Shown piece by piece: positions 47,583 to 56,627 of a DNA stretch of 61,835 nt. The position numbers and the translations under genes were made by a program. Source of the stretch: Rhizobium sp. CCGE 510 (GTDB lineage: Bacteria > Pseudomonadota > Alphaproteobacteria > Rhizobiales > Rhizobiaceae); contig NZ_AEYF01000032.1 in assembly GCF_000292525.1 (NCBI RefSeq), forward strand, positions 1-61,835, written 5' to 3'. The notes beneath the pieces are model-generated. The model did no database searches. It worked only from the letters and a program-made list of their open reading frames with translations, and had not been told where the DNA came from. The first letter of the stretch is position 1, and every line of letters begins with the position of its first letter.

Positions 47583-47771
47583 ATGTATAAATTCGAAGTT
47601 TATAAGGATAAGGCCGGCGAGTTCCGCTTCCGCTTCAAGGCATCGAACGGGGAAGCCATGTTCTCGTCCGAAGGCTACAAGGCGAAGGCGTCCGCCATGA
47701 GTGCTATCGAATCGATCAAGAAGAACACGCCAGGTGCCGACGTCATCGACCAGACGAAGGCCGAAGCCTGA
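47583..47771 (+). CDS. YegP/DUF1508 family protein
   Basis: A 62-aa single-copy DUF1508 protein: MYKFEVYKDKAGEFRFRFKASNGEAMFSSEGYKAKASAMSAIESIKKNTPGADVIDQT. It has the repeat unit FxxYKDxxGEFRFR and GEAMFSSEGYKAKA, the same as each half of the two-repeat E. coli YegP. Small, basic and cytosolic; function unknown. Confidence 0.9.
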   Translation: MYKFEVYKDKAGEFRFRFKASNGEAMFSSEGYKAKASAMSAIESIKKNTPGADVIDQTKAEA

Positions 47772-47974
47772 GCAGGATGGCAGCGGCGGCGTGAAACGCC
47801 GCCCTGCCTCTCCGCGCGGCCGATAAGCAGCGCTGGCGCCTCGAGCCCGGCCTGTTTGCTTGTGATCTCCGCGCCATTTCTTTTTTTTTAGATTTATTGA
47901 AAACCATGTCGAAATGGCCGCTGGTCGCGCCTCATTGTCTCGGAACGGCTGAACCGCTCCGCCGGGGTCACGGC

Positions 47975-48000
47975 TGTCGGGATGTTCCCGATATCGCGAT
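47975..48000 (+). promoter_or_regulatory. Candidate ECF-type promoter of the YCII/sigma operon
   Basis: TGTCGG (47975-47980) and CGAT (47997-48000), 16 bp apart, resemble the TGTCGA...CGA pattern I recall for ECF42 promoters. It lies 38 bp upstream of the YCII ATG and would make the operon self-controlled. The inner TCGGGA/TCCCGA dyad overlaps. Confidence 0.4.
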
Positions 48001-48037
48001 GCCCGGATCAACGCCACAACGAGATCAGGAGTTTGCC

Positions 48038-48376
48038 ATGCAATATGCTCTCATAATTCGCGAAGCCGCCGAGGATTTCGCCAACCGCAGCGATCCCGCC
48101 TATCGCGACGGCTGGGTCGCCTACAGCAAGGCGCTCGCCCAGGCGGGGATCATGACCGGCGGCGCTGGGCTGACGGCCCCGGAGACCGGCACGGTCGTGC
48201 GGCGCAAAGGCGATGACCACGACGTTCAGGACGGCCCCTATCCGGAAGGCAAGGAACAACTTGGCGGCTTTTATCTGATCGACGTTCCCGACATCGACAC
48301 CGCACTCGAATGGGCGACCCGCGTGCCGATCTCCGACAAGGGGTCGGTCGAGGTGCGTCCGCGCCTGCAGATGTGA
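48038..48376 (+). CDS. YCII-related (DGPF) domain protein
   Basis: The 112-aa ferredoxin-like-fold protein has MQYALIIREAAEDFANRSD and DGPYPEGKEQLGGFYLIDVPDIDTALEWATRVP, a DGPF-type YCII motif (DGPY). DGPF proteins are the usual partners of ECF42 sigma factors, which fits the sigma gene 7 bp downstream. ATG at 48038 has CAGGAG upstream; an extension to 47897 crosses the probable promoter. Function unknown. Confidence 0.88.
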   Translation: MQYALIIREAAEDFANRSDPAYRDGWVAYSKALAQAGIMTGGAGLTAPETGTVVRRKGDDHDVQDGPYPEGKEQLGGFYLIDVPDIDTALEWATRVPISDKGSVEVRPRLQM

Positions 48377-48383
48377 GGCGGCA

Positions 48384-49649
48384 ATGCTGCCCAATGCCGG
48401 TCGCGCTGCCGAAAAAGTAGCGCGACAGTCTTACGGCAAGCTCATCGCCTTCCTCGCCGCCCGCTCGCGCGACGTGCCGGCGGCGGAAGACGCACTGTCG
48501 GAAGCGCTGGCTTCCGCCCTTCGTGTTTGGCCGGAGCGGGGCGTGCCCGGCAACCCGGAAGCCTGGTTGCTGGTGGCCGCACGCCGCAACCTCATGCAGG
48601 CCGCCCGCCACCGCATCGTCGAGACCAATGCGCAGACGACGATATCGGTCGCCTTCGAGGAGGCGGAGGAACGCATGAACGAAGCCGGCCACACCGTCTT
48701 TCCCGATGAGCGGCTGAAGCTGCTGTTTGCCTGCACCCATCCCGCCATCGACAGCTCCGTGCATACGGCGCTGATGCTGCAGACCGTTCTCGGCATCGAG
48801 GCGAGAACCATTGCACGGGCCTTCGTCGTTTCGCCGGAGGCGATGAGCCAGCGGCTGGTGCGGGCCAAGGTGAAAATCCGCGATGCCGGCATTCCCTTCG
48901 CCGTCCCGTCTCGCCCGGCCCTGGCAGGGCGGCTCGCCGCCGTGCTTTCGGCGATCTACGCCGCCTACGGCGTCGGATGGGACGGTCTCGACGGCATCGA
49001 AGAGCACCATTCGCTTGCCGGCGAAGCGATCTGGCTCGGCCGCGCGCTTCTGGCGATGCTGCCGGACGAACCGGAGGCAATCGGCCTCCTGTCGCTGATG
49101 CTCCACTGCGAGGCCCGCCACAAGGCCCGGCGCGACAGCGATGGCCGATATGTGCCGCTGGACGAGCAGGATATGGTTGCGTGGAACGCGATCATGATAG
49201 CCGAGGCGGATGCCCTGCTGCGCAAGGCCGGAGGTTTCGACCGGTTCGGCCCCTTCCAGTGCCAGGCCGCGATCCAGTCCGCGCACGCGGCGCGCCGGCT
49301 TTCGGGAACGACCGATTGGCCGGCGCTGACGACACTCTACGCAGCGCTGGTGATGATGAAACCGACGCTCGGCGCACGCGTCAACCAGGCTGCGGTGATC
49401 GGCAGGGCCTCAAACGCCGCCGCAGGCCTGGAACAACTCGACAAACTCGACCGGCGCGACGTTGCAGCATATCAACCCTATTGGGCCGTGCGAGGCTTTC
49501 TTCTGGCACGGACCGGCGACGATGCCGCCGCAGCCGACGCCTATATGGCGGCGATCGGCCTCAGCGACAGCCCCGCGGTGCGCGATTTTCTCGCCGACCG
49601 GCTGAAGGAGGCGCGGCAGGCTATCAAGAGCCTTTCCTGGTCAGATTGA
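48384..49649 (+). CDS. ECF sigma factor with C-terminal extension (ECF42-like)
   Basis: This 421-aa sigma factor has an N-terminal sigma-2 region (about residues 5-85, SYGKLIAFLAARSRDVPAAEDALSEALASAL) and a sigma-4 region (about 110-170, LMLQTVLGIEARTIARAFVVSPEAMSQRLVRAK). A C-terminal extension (about 180-415) contains SAIYAAYGVGWDGLDGIEEHHSLAGEAIWLGRALL and ends in TPR-like helices. This is the SigJ/DUF6596 pattern of ECF42, which is coupled to DGPF proteins and lacks a classical anti-sigma. Its last seven residues and stop codon lie in a perfect inverted repeat. Confidence 0.9.
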   Translation: MLPNAGRAAEKVARQSYGKLIAFLAARSRDVPAAEDALSEALASALRVWPERGVPGNPEAWLLVAARRNLMQAARHRIVETNAQTTISVAFEEAEERMNEAGHTVFPDERLKLLFACTHPAIDSSVHTALMLQTVLGIEARTIARAFVVSPEAMSQRLVRAKVKIRDAGIPFAVPSRPALAGRLAAVLSAIYAAYGVGWDGLDGIEEHHSLAGEAIWLGRALLAMLPDEPEAIGLLSLMLHCEARHKARRDSDGRYVPLDEQDMVAWNAIMIAEADALLRKAGGFDRFGPFQCQAAIQSAHAARRLSGTTDWPALTTLYAALVMMKPTLGARVNQAAVIGRASNAAAGLEQLDKLDRRDVAAYQPYWAVRGFLLARTGDDAAAADAYMAAIGLSDSPAVRDFLADRLKEARQAIKSLSWSD

Positions 49650-49898
49650 AGCATTCTGTTGGCTCAAACGGAGTCGGATGGTCGACCGGCCGGCGCGCGT
49701 CGTAGCCCAGTTCTACGGCCAAGCCGGCCGGTCGATCAGCCGGCCCGTTTCAGCCAACCCGAAGGGCCGGGCATCTTTCCGCCAGGATCAGAGGCGATCG
49801 GCTCGGACGTATCTGGAGGTATGCCCGTCGCCAATCGCCTCTGCCCTGACGAAAACCTGCTCCGGCAGAATGCTTCAATCTGACCAGGAAAGGCTCTT
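49626..49898. repeat. 273-bp structured element with perfect 33-bp inverted termini
   Basis: Arms 49626-49658 and 49866-49898 are perfectly complementary over 33 bp. Inside are a 13-bp perfect dyad (49682-49694 / 49723-49735) with inner CGTAG/CTACG, a 12/13 dyad (49659-49671 / 49745-49757) and CAGAGGCGAT/ATCGCCTCTG (49789-49798 / 49834-49843). The left arm contains the last seven codons and stop of the sigma gene; the right arm ends 8 bp before the convergent ompA stop. It is a strongly self-pairing spacer between convergent genes. Confidence 0.85.
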
Positions 49899-49906
49899 AA
49901 GGCTGA

Positions 49907-50938
49907 TCACTTCTCGGTCAGCTTCAGCTCGATGCGACGGTTGGTGGCGCGCGCATCTGGCGTTTCGCCCGGTGTGATCGGCTGGAACTCACCGAAGCCG
50001 GCGGCAGCCAACCGGTCGGCGGGTACACCCTGCGCGATCAGGAACTTGACGACCGAAATCGCGCGGGCCGAGGAGAGCTCCCAATTGTCGCGATAGCGGC
50101 CCGTTCCTCCAAGCGGCACATTGTCCGTGTGGCCGTCGACGCGCAGCACCCAGTTGATCTCCGGCGGAATTTCCTTGGCGACATCGAGAAGGGCGGCGGC
50201 AAGCTTTGCCATCTCGGTCTGCCCCTCAGGATTGAGATCGGCGCCGCCTGAGGGAAACAGCACTTCCGACTGGAAAACGAAACGATCGCCGACGATGCGG
50301 ATATTCTCGCGATCCGAAAGGATCTCACGCAGGCGGCCGAAGAAGTCCGAACGGTAGCGGTTCAGCTCTTGTACGCGCGCTGCGAGCGCAACGTTGAGGC
50401 GGCTGCCGAGATCGGCGATCTTGGTCTGCGAGACCCGGTCTTTATCCTCCGATGCCTGAAGGGCCGCTTCGACGGCGGCGATCTGGCTGCGAAGCGCTGA
50501 TATCTGCTGGTTCAGCAGTTCGACTTGGCTGAGCGCCCGCTCGCTCACCTGCTTCTGCTCGTCGAGCTCCTGGGTCATCGAGCCGATCCGCTTCTGCGCC
50601 GCATCCTGACCGCCTGAACCGGCACTCAGCAACGCCTGCAGCCGCGAACGATCGCCCTCGGCACTGGCAAGCGAGGCCTGCAGGTTGGCGACCGAATCCT
50701 GGAGGTCCTGGTTGCTGCCCTTTTCGAGCGCCAGAAGCTGCGTCAGCTCGTTGATCTGGCTGTTGAGGCGACTGAGCACCTCATCGCGTCCGGTGATCTC
50801 CCGGCTGAGAATGAACTGCCCGACGACGAACACCGTCAGCAGGAACATGATTGAGATGAGCAACGTCGACAGCGCATCGACGAAGCCCGGCCAATAATCC
50901 ACCGTGCGTTCGCGGCGCCGGTTACGGGCAAGAGCCAT
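49907..50938 (-). CDS. OmpA/MotB-like peptidoglycan-associated protein
   Basis: This 343-aa protein has one membrane anchor (VDALSTLLISIMFLLTVFVVGQFIL, about 20-44), a long coiled coil (about 50-190) and an OmpA-like peptidoglycan-binding C-terminus (about 215-340). The last has VDGHTDNVPLGGTGRYRDNWELSSARAISVVKFL and AAGFGEFQPITPGETPDARATNRRIELKL. The N-terminal DYWPGFVDALSTLL matches MotB-type stator proteins, and the adjacent ExbB/MotA-type gene fits a stator-like proton channel complex. It lies 3 bp from its partner. Confidence 0.9.
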   Translation of the reverse strand: MALARNRRRERTVDYWPGFVDALSTLLISIMFLLTVFVVGQFILSREITGRDEVLSRLNSQINELTQLLALEKGSNQDLQDSVANLQASLASAEGDRSRLQALLSAGSGGQDAAQKRIGSMTQELDEQKQVSERALSQVELLNQQISALRSQIAAVEAALQASEDKDRVSQTKIADLGSRLNVALAARVQELNRYRSDFFGRLREILSDRENIRIVGDRFVFQSEVLFPSGGADLNPEGQTEMAKLAAALLDVAKEIPPEINWVLRVDGHTDNVPLGGTGRYRDNWELSSARAISVVKFLIAQGVPADRLAAAGFGEFQPITPGETPDARATNRRIELKLTEK

Positions 50939-50941
50939 GGA

Positions 50942-52045
50942 TTACTTGCCCTCGCTCTTTTCTGCCTGGGTGGCACGATCGCGCATGCGCTCGCCCCGGT
51001 CGCCCGCGCGCTCCTGAACGCCGATGCGTTCGGCCAGTCGGTCGAGCGTGCGGCGCATTGCCTTAGCCTCGTCCTGCTGTGCCTCGATCCAGTCGCGCAG
51101 CATCTGCTGCTCGTTGCGCATGTTCTTGACGAGACCCTGAATGCCTTCGGCAAGGCTTGCCATGGCGGCGACGGAGCGCTGGCCGCCGGCGCCGCCCTCT
51201 TCGGAGACCTTGCGCAGATAATCGGAGAGCGCGCGCATGTCCTCCGAGGAAGCGCCGGAAACGGCCTCGAGGGCCGGGGCAAGATCGGAGCCGACATCGG
51301 TGACCGAAGAAAGCCAGTTTTCCAGCTCCATGTAGAAGCGGTTCTGCGCGCGGCCGGCCTGCAGGTCGAGGAAGCCGAGAATGAGCGAGCCGGAGAGGCC
51401 GAGCAGCGAGGAGGAAAACGCCTGGCCCATGCCCGAAAGCGGCGTGGAAAGCCCTTCCTTCAGCGCCGACAGCACATCTCCCGTGCCGTTCGAACCGGCA
51501 TCGAGCGATTGGATGACGATGCTGATCGAACCGATCGTGCCAATGAGGCCCCAGAAGGTGCCGAGCAGGCCGAGGAAGACAAGCAGGCCGATCAGGTAGC
51601 GCGAGACATCGCGCGATTCGTCGAGGCGGGTGGCGATCGAATCGAGGATCGAGCGCAGCGCCGTCGTCGACAGCGCCACCGAGGTCTTGCGGCTGCCGAT
51701 CAGCGCCCGCATCGGCGCAAGCAGCCGCGGATTGCGGTTGACCTTGTCGGCACTGCCGGCGGCACGGAACGAGTTGAACCAGCGCACTTCGGGGCGAAGC
51801 GCCAGTACGTGGTTGAAAACAAGAATGATTCCGACTGCGAGAACGCCGACGATCAGCCCGTTGAGGCCGGGATTGTGCATGAAGGCGGTCTGCGTCTGGC
51901 GAAATAGGATGGCGGCGATAAAGCCGACGATGACGAGGAAAAGCAGCATCGTCCAGAGGAAGGGCATCGGGCTCGAAAGCCTGTAGGCATAACCGCCGGC
52001 CGTCTTTTCGGTGGAGCCGATCTCCGCCACATTCACATTTTCCAT
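50942..52045 (-). CDS. MotA/TolQ/ExbB-type proton channel protein
   Basis: The 367-aa inner-membrane protein has an N-terminal pair of helices (about 22-75), the ExbB-like core YLIGLLVFLGLLGTFWGLIGTIGSISIVIQSLD and SGMGQAFSSSLLGLSGSLILGFLDLQAGRAQNRFYMELENWLSSV, and a cytosolic coiled coil. With the MotB/OmpA-like partner, it probably forms a proton-driven channel, possibly for a stator-like or envelope-energising role. Start at 52045 follows GGAGG; an earlier ATG (52069) lacks a ribosome binding site. Confidence 0.9.
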   Translation of the reverse strand: MENVNVAEIGSTEKTAGGYAYRLSSPMPFLWTMLLFLVIVGFIAAILFRQTQTAFMHNPGLNGLIVGVLAVGIILVFNHVLALRPEVRWFNSFRAAGSADKVNRNPRLLAPMRALIGSRKTSVALSTTALRSILDSIATRLDESRDVSRYLIGLLVFLGLLGTFWGLIGTIGSISIVIQSLDAGSNGTGDVLSALKEGLSTPLSGMGQAFSSSLLGLSGSLILGFLDLQAGRAQNRFYMELENWLSSVTDVGSDLAPALEAVSGASSEDMRALSDYLRKVSEEGGAGGQRSVAAMASLAEGIQGLVKNMRNEQQMLRDWIEAQQDEAKAMRRTLDRLAERIGVQERAGDRGERMRDRATQAEKSEGK

Positions 52046-52157
52046 AGGGTCTGCTGCCTCCGGAGTCATTGCTGGCGGAGACTAGAGCAACATTGTGCCG
52101 AATTGAAGTATGCCGCGGCGAAAACCCTGACTTTACAACAGCCGGATTTTCGTTCGC

Positions 52158-52958
52158 TCACTTGGCGGGAATAGGCCGCTTGACGACTTCGATCAACGCC
52201 TTGTGGATATGTTCGTTGCCGGCGACGATCGCGCCGCTCTCCAGAATGGCCGTCCCGCCGTCCCAATCGGTGGCGAACCCGCCGGCTTCGCGGATGAGCA
52301 GGATGCCGGCCGCCATGTCCCACGGCGCAAGCTCCGCTTCCCAGAAGCCGTCGAAACGCCCTGCCGCGACATAGGCGAGGTCGAGCGTCGGCGATCCCAA
52401 GCGGCGGATGCCCGCCACTTCGCCCATGACGTGGCGAAGCTCGACCAGGAACTTGCCGTGATTGCGCTTGCCGAGCGCCGGCACGCCGCAGCCGATGACG
52501 CAATCCGACAGCGCGCGGCGCGCTGCGACGCGCAGGCGCCGGTCGTTGAGGAAGGCGCCGCCGCCGCGCTCAGCGGTGTAGAGCTCGTCGGTGGCCGGAT
52601 TGAAGACCACGGCGGCAACAATCTCACCGTTGCGTTCGAGCGAAATCGAGATAGCGAAGGCCGGGATGCCGTGCAGGAAGTTCGTCGTGCCGTCGAGCGG
52701 GTCGACGATCCAGCGATGCGCGCCGTCCGTGCCCTTGATCTCCTCGCTCTCCTCGCCGAGGAAACCATAGGTCGGACGCGCCTTGAGCAGCTCTTCCCTG
52801 ACAATCTTTTCGGCCTTGCGGTCGGCCGTCGAAACAAAGTCGCCCGGTCCCTTCACGGAAACCTGCAGGTTTTGCACTTCGCCGAAATCACGTCCCAGTG
52901 ATTTTCCTGCCTTGAGGGCAGCCTGAACCATGACATTGAGAAGAGCTGAACGGGCCAT
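52158..52958 (-). CDS. suhB: Inositol monophosphatase (SuhB)
   Basis: This Mg-dependent phosphatase hydrolyses inositol 1-phosphate and related sugar phosphates. The 266-aa protein has FLGEESEEI, the metal-binding signature WIVDPLDGTTNFLHGIPAFAISI and a C-terminal WDMAAGILLIREAGGFATDWDGG. In E. coli SuhB also modulates rRNA transcription. ATG at 52958 starts the family's N-terminal helix; the frame extends upstream through a promoter region. It is transcribed alone, divergent from the TetR gene. Confidence 0.95.
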   Translation of the reverse strand: MARSALLNVMVQAALKAGKSLGRDFGEVQNLQVSVKGPGDFVSTADRKAEKIVREELLKARPTYGFLGEESEEIKGTDGAHRWIVDPLDGTTNFLHGIPAFAISISLERNGEIVAAVVFNPATDELYTAERGGGAFLNDRRLRVAARRALSDCVIGCGVPALGKRNHGKFLVELRHVMGEVAGIRRLGSPTLDLAYVAAGRFDGFWEAELAPWDMAAGILLIREAGGFATDWDGGTAILESGAIVAGNEHIHKALIEVVKRPIPAK

Positions 52959-53136
52959 TGGCGCATTTCCTTGGGACTGATACGGGGTGCGCGCTGCCAG
53001 GGGCGGGAAGTGTCCCTGAACATACATGACAGGCAGCGCTGCAAAGATTGGCGGCCTCAAGACCACAAAATCAGGCAAATTTCAAGGGGACACACGCATG
53101 GCTGCCCTGCGGCACCAAAAACCGTCAATTTTATTC

Positions 53137-53152
53137 TGGACAGATCAGTCCA
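53137..53152. promoter_or_regulatory. TetR operator upstream of tetR
   Basis: TGGACAGATCAGTCCA, a 16-bp dyad with arms TGGAC/GTCCA, lies 20 bp before the tetR ATG. A related 16-bp sequence lies in front of the SDR gene (12 of 16 identical), so both are likely operators of the same repressor. Confidence 0.7.
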
Positions 53153-53172
53153 ATAACGATAGAAGCTTTGAC

Positions 53173-53751
53173 ATGGCACGACACAAGGAATTCGATCGCG
53201 ACACCGCCCTCCATGCTGCCATCGGCGTATTTTCCGAGCACGGCTATGAAGGCACCTCAACCGAGGAACTACTGACGGCGATGAAGATCAGCCGGCAAAG
53301 CATGTACGACACCTTCGGCGACAAGCGCGGCCTCTATCTGGAAGCGCTGAAGCGCTACAATGTGGAGAGCATCGACAACATCATCGCCGATCTTCACCGC
53401 GACGGCCGGCCGATCGAGGCACTGGAAGGCGCGCTCGTCGCCTTTGCTTCGCGTCCCGCTGCTGAGGCGCGGCGTGGCTGCCTCGGCGTCAGCGCCATCT
53501 GCGAATTCGGCCGCACCGATGCCGAGATTGCAGCTCTTACCGACAGCGCCGGCCACGCGCTTCACTCGGCAATCGAAAGTCTTCTCGGCGAGGCTCGCAA
53601 GGCCGGAGAACTCGCAACCTATATCGATATCGCCGACGCCATTCAATTTCTCGGCGCTGCTCTATCGGGCATGAAAGTCAGCGCCCGAAACGGCGCCCCG
53701 CCCGAGACGCTCCGCAGTATCGCACGCATGGCAATCAGAAGCCTCCGCTGA
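53173..53751 (+). CDS. TetR/AcrR-family regulator
   Basis: This 192-aa repressor has an N-terminal TetR helix-turn-helix (HAAIGVFSEHGYEGTSTEELLTAMKISRQSMYDTFGDKRGLYLEAL) and a C-terminal ligand domain (REIGVSAICEFGRTD-like helices, about 85-185). ATG at 53173 opens the domain; the upstream extension to 53026 crosses the operator. It lies 73 bp before the SDR gene, which has a related operator, so it probably represses both. Ligand unknown; the paired oxidoreductase suggests a substrate of that enzyme. Confidence 0.9.
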   Translation: MARHKEFDRDTALHAAIGVFSEHGYEGTSTEELLTAMKISRQSMYDTFGDKRGLYLEALKRYNVESIDNIIADLHRDGRPIEALEGALVAFASRPAAEARRGCLGVSAICEFGRTDAEIAALTDSAGHALHSAIESLLGEARKAGELATYIDIADAIQFLGAALSGMKVSARNGAPPETLRSIARMAIRSLR

Positions 53752-53790
53752 CGAAGGGTAGCACCGAGCTGGCTTTTTTGTGTTTAATTC

Positions 53791-53806
53791 TAGACTGATC
53801 GATCCA
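53791..53806. promoter_or_regulatory. TetR operator upstream of the SDR gene
   Basis: TAGACTGATCGATCCA matches the tetR-upstream dyad at 12 of 16 positions and has the same flank (TTTAATTC versus TTTTATTC). It lies 19-34 bp before the SDR ATG. Confidence 0.65.
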
Positions 53807-53824
53807 AAAACCAAGGAAACCCGC

Positions 53825-54565
53825 ATGTCTCAATCTCTTTCGACCAAGATCGCCCTCGTTACCGGCGGCGCACGCGGCATCGGTGCCGCCATCGTCCGAA
53901 GGCTCGCCGCCGACGGCGCCGCTGTCGCCTTCACCTATTCGAGTTCCGAGCACAAGGCGAAGGCAATCGTCGCCGAGTTGGAGGCTGCCGGCGGCAGGGC
54001 GCTGTCGATCCGGGCCGACAGTGCCGATGTCAAAGCCGTGCAGGGCGCTGTCGCGCTGACGGCCGAGCATTTTGGTGGGCTCGACATTTTCGTCAGCAAT
54101 GCCGGCATCCTCATCCTCAACCCGCTCGATCAATATTCGCTCGAGGATTTCGACCGCATGTTCGCCGTCAATGTCCGGGCTGCTTTCGTCGGCATCCAGG
54201 CCGCGGCTAAACACATGAAGGAGGGCGGCCGCATCATCACCATTGGCAGCGTCACTGCCGATCGCAGCGGCTTTCCGACGTCCTCGGTCTACAGCATGAC
54301 GAAGGGCGCGATCGCCTCGATGACCCGCGGCCTTGCCCGCGATCTTGGCCCACGCGGCATCACTGTCAACAATATCCAACCCGGCCCGACCGCGACCGAT
54401 ATGAACCCCCACGAGGACGATCACGAGCGCCTCAAACCGCTGATGGCGCTTGGCAGACTGGGCGAGGACCGCGAGATCGCCGGTCTTGCCGCCTATCTCG
54501 CAAGCGCCGAGGCGGCTTTCGTCACTGGCGCTAGCCTGACGATCGATGGAGGATATCTCGCCTGA
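53825..54565 (+). CDS. SDR family oxidoreductase (FabG-like)
   Basis: A 246-aa short-chain dehydrogenase/reductase. Features: TGGARGIGAAIVRRL (nucleotide-binding, residues about 14-28), NAG in FVSNAGIL, the catalytic Ser in IGSVTADRSG and the YxxxK in SVYSMTKGAI. The C-terminal GASLTIDGGYLA is typical of the 3-oxoacyl-ACP reductase group. It is read from a TetR-controlled promoter. Substrate unknown. Confidence 0.92.
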   Translation: MSQSLSTKIALVTGGARGIGAAIVRRLAADGAAVAFTYSSSEHKAKAIVAELEAAGGRALSIRADSADVKAVQGAVALTAEHFGGLDIFVSNAGILILNPLDQYSLEDFDRMFAVNVRAAFVGIQAAAKHMKEGGRIITIGSVTADRSGFPTSSVYSMTKGAIASMTRGLARDLGPRGITVNNIQPGPTATDMNPHEDDHERLKPLMALGRLGEDREIAGLAAYLASAEAAFVTGASLTIDGGYLA

Positions 54566-54582
54566 TCCGGACGGAACACATA

Positions 54583-54612
54583 AAGCCGGCGGCATGGCGA
54601 TATCGCCGGCTT
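54583..54612. terminator. Convergent terminator hairpin
   Basis: AAGCCGGCG (54583-54591) / CGCCGGCTT (54604-54612) form a 9-bp stem between the convergent SDR and cheB genes. T-runs are weak on both sides. Confidence 0.55.
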
Positions 54613-54634
54613 CCTCGTTCGGTCGAAACCGATT

Positions 54635-55732
54635 TCAAAACTTCTGCTGCGTCATCAGCACTTCACGGGCGATTTGATCGAGCGGCAGAATACGGTCGAC
54701 GCCGCCCTTGGCGATCGCCTCCTTTGGCATGCCGAAAACAACGGAGCTCGCCTCGTCCTGCGCCACCGTGTAGGCGCCGGCCTGATGCATTTCCAGCATG
54801 CCGCGAGCACCATCGTCGCCCATGCCGGTCATGATGATCCCCATGGCGTTCGAGCCGGCCGAGCGCGCTGCCGAGCGGAAGAGCACGTCGACGGAAGGCC
54901 GGTGTCGCGACACCAGCGGCCCGGTCTTCACGCTCACATAATAACGCGCACCCTGGCGTTCGAGCAGCACGTGTTTGTCGCCTGGTGCGATCAGCACATG
55001 GCCGCGCAGCACCGGATCGCCATCGACGGCTTCCTTGACCTCGACCTCGCAGAGACCATTCAGCCGTTTGGCGAAGGCGGCGGTGAATTTCTCCGGCATA
55101 TGCTGGACGATTACCATGCCAGGCGCATTGGCCGGCAGTTCCTCCAGGAACTCGCGCAGCGCCTCCGTGCCACCGGTGGAGGCGCCGACGCAGACCACCA
55201 TCTCCGTCGTCTTCGCCATCGCCCGCCCCGTCGGCGGCGGCAGCATCACATCCGCCGTCAGCTTCTTGGCCGGCCCCTCAGCGGCAGCCGAGCGGATGGT
55301 TCCTGCTGCCCTTCGTACGTTGGAAAGCCGCGCATGCGAGGCGCTCTTGACGACTTCGCGAATACGCATGGCATCTTCGGCGAGGCTGTCGGCGGCCCCG
55401 ATCTTCGATTTCAGAATGACGTCGACGGCACCGGCCTCCAGCGCCTGGATCAGCGTTTCCGAACCCGCTTCCGTCAGCGACGAGCACATCACCACCGGAA
55501 TCGGCCGCTGCGCCATCAGCTTGCGCAGGAAAGTGATGCCGTCCATGCGCGGCATCTCCACATCGAGCGTGATGACATCGGGGATCTCCTCCTGAAGCTT
55601 CCGCGCCGCCATGAACGGGTCGGATGCGACCGCCATGATCTCGATATCGGGATCCTGCTCCAGCACATGCGTCAGCGTCTGGCGGATGCTGGCGGAATCG
55701 TCGACAATCAGTACGCGGATTTTCTTAGCCAT
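54635..55732 (-). CDS. cheB: Chemotaxis response regulator/methylesterase CheB
   Basis: CheB removes methyl groups from chemoreceptors and deamidates glutamines. The 365-aa protein has a receiver domain (1-120; phosphorylated Asp in [11 protein letters not shown]) and a catalytic domain with [13 protein letters not shown] (Ser nucleophile), [18 protein letters not shown] and [14 protein letters not shown], which complete the triad. It follows cheR by 7 bp and ends the operon. No cheA or cheY is in view; they must be elsewhere. Confidence 0.95.
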   Translation of the reverse strand: MAKKIRVLIVDDSASIRQTLTHVLEQDPDIEIMAVASDPFMAARKLQEEIPDVITLDVEMPRMDGITFLRKLMAQRPIPVVMCSSLTEAGSETLIQALEAGAVDVILKSKIGAADSLAEDAMRIREVVKSASHARLSNVRRAAGTIRSAAAEGPAKKLTADVMLPPPTGRAMAKTTEMVVCVGASTGGTEALREFLEELPANAPGMVIVQHMPEKFTAAFAKRLNGLCEVEVKEAVDGDPVLRGHVLIAPGDKHVLLERQGARYYVSVKTGPLVSRHRPSVDVLFRSAARSAGSNAMGIIMTGMGDDGARGMLEMHQAGAYTVAQDEASSVVFGMPKEAIAKGGVDRILPLDQIAREVLMTQQKF

Positions 55733-55739
55733 GAAGCCT

Positions 55740-56597
55740 CTAGATACGCTGAAACACCGTGTTCGAGACCTGCTTCAACGGCAGGTCGAAGCCGGTGATC
55801 GATTCGGAATGACCGATGAACATATAGCCGCCCTTCGCCAGGCAGTTGCAGAGGCGGTTGAGCACGCCGGCCTGAGTCTGCTTGTCGAAATAGATTAGCA
55901 CGTTGCGGCAGAAGATAACGTTCATCGCTTCGCCGATCGGGTATTTCTCGTCCATCAGGTTCATCCGGGCAAAACCCACCCTGCTGCGCAGTTTCGGTGT
56001 AATGCGCACCTCCCGCCGACCCGGCTGCTTGGCTGTCAGCACGTATTTACGCTGCAGGTCGCGCGGCACGGGCGCGATCAAATCCTCCGGATAGATGCCT
56101 CTTCGCGCCGTCTGCAGCACATCGGTGGAAAGGTCGGTGGCAAGCACGCTGTAGGAGACGTCGTTGCGGCTTTCAGCGAATTCCGCCAGCACCATCGCCA
56201 TCGTATAGGGCTCCGCCCCCGTCGAGCAAGCCGAGCTCCAGGTGCGGATGGTTCGCACGCCGCCATTGGCGATCGCCGGCAACGCCACTGTCTGCAGATA
56301 GTCGAAATGCTTGGCTTCGCGGAAGAAGTCGGTCTTGTTGGTCGTGACCACATCGATCAGGTAGACGGCTTCCTGGGCGAGGCCGTCGTGATCGAACAGG
56401 AAGTCGCAATAATCGTCGAAGGTCGAATGGTTGGTTGCGCGAAGGCGGCGCCTCAGCCGCCCTTCGAGCATCGTCAGCTTGGTCGGCGGCATCTTGATGC
56501 CGCTATAGTCGTAGATGAACCGGGCAAGCTTGTCGAAATTGCGCTTGCTGATCCGGTCGCCCGGCAATTGGATTTCCACCGCTGCTGCCATACTCAT
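55740..56597 (-). CDS. cheR: Chemotaxis methyltransferase CheR
   Basis: CheR methylates glutamates of chemoreceptors using S-adenosylmethionine. The 285-aa protein has an N-terminal helical domain ([30 protein letters not shown]) and a SAM-binding domain with [39 protein letters not shown] and [27 protein letters not shown] at 56597 with GGAG 11 bases upstream is used; the ATG 6 bases later is close. It lies between cheW and cheB. Confidence 0.95.
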   Translation of the reverse strand: MSMAAAVEIQLPGDRISKRNFDKLARFIYDYSGIKMPPTKLTMLEGRLRRRLRATNHSTFDDYCDFLFDHDGLAQEAVYLIDVVTTNKTDFFREAKHFDYLQTVALPAIANGGVRTIRTWSSACSTGAEPYTMAMVLAEFAESRNDVSYSVLATDLSTDVLQTARRGIYPEDLIAPVPRDLQRKYVLTAKQPGRREVRITPKLRSRVGFARMNLMDEKYPIGEAMNVIFCRNVLIYFDKQTQAGVLNRLCNCLAKGGYMFIGHSESITGFDLPLKQVSNTVFQRI

Positions 56598-56627
56598 AGA
56601 ACGCCGTACTCCAAGTTGATAACGCAG

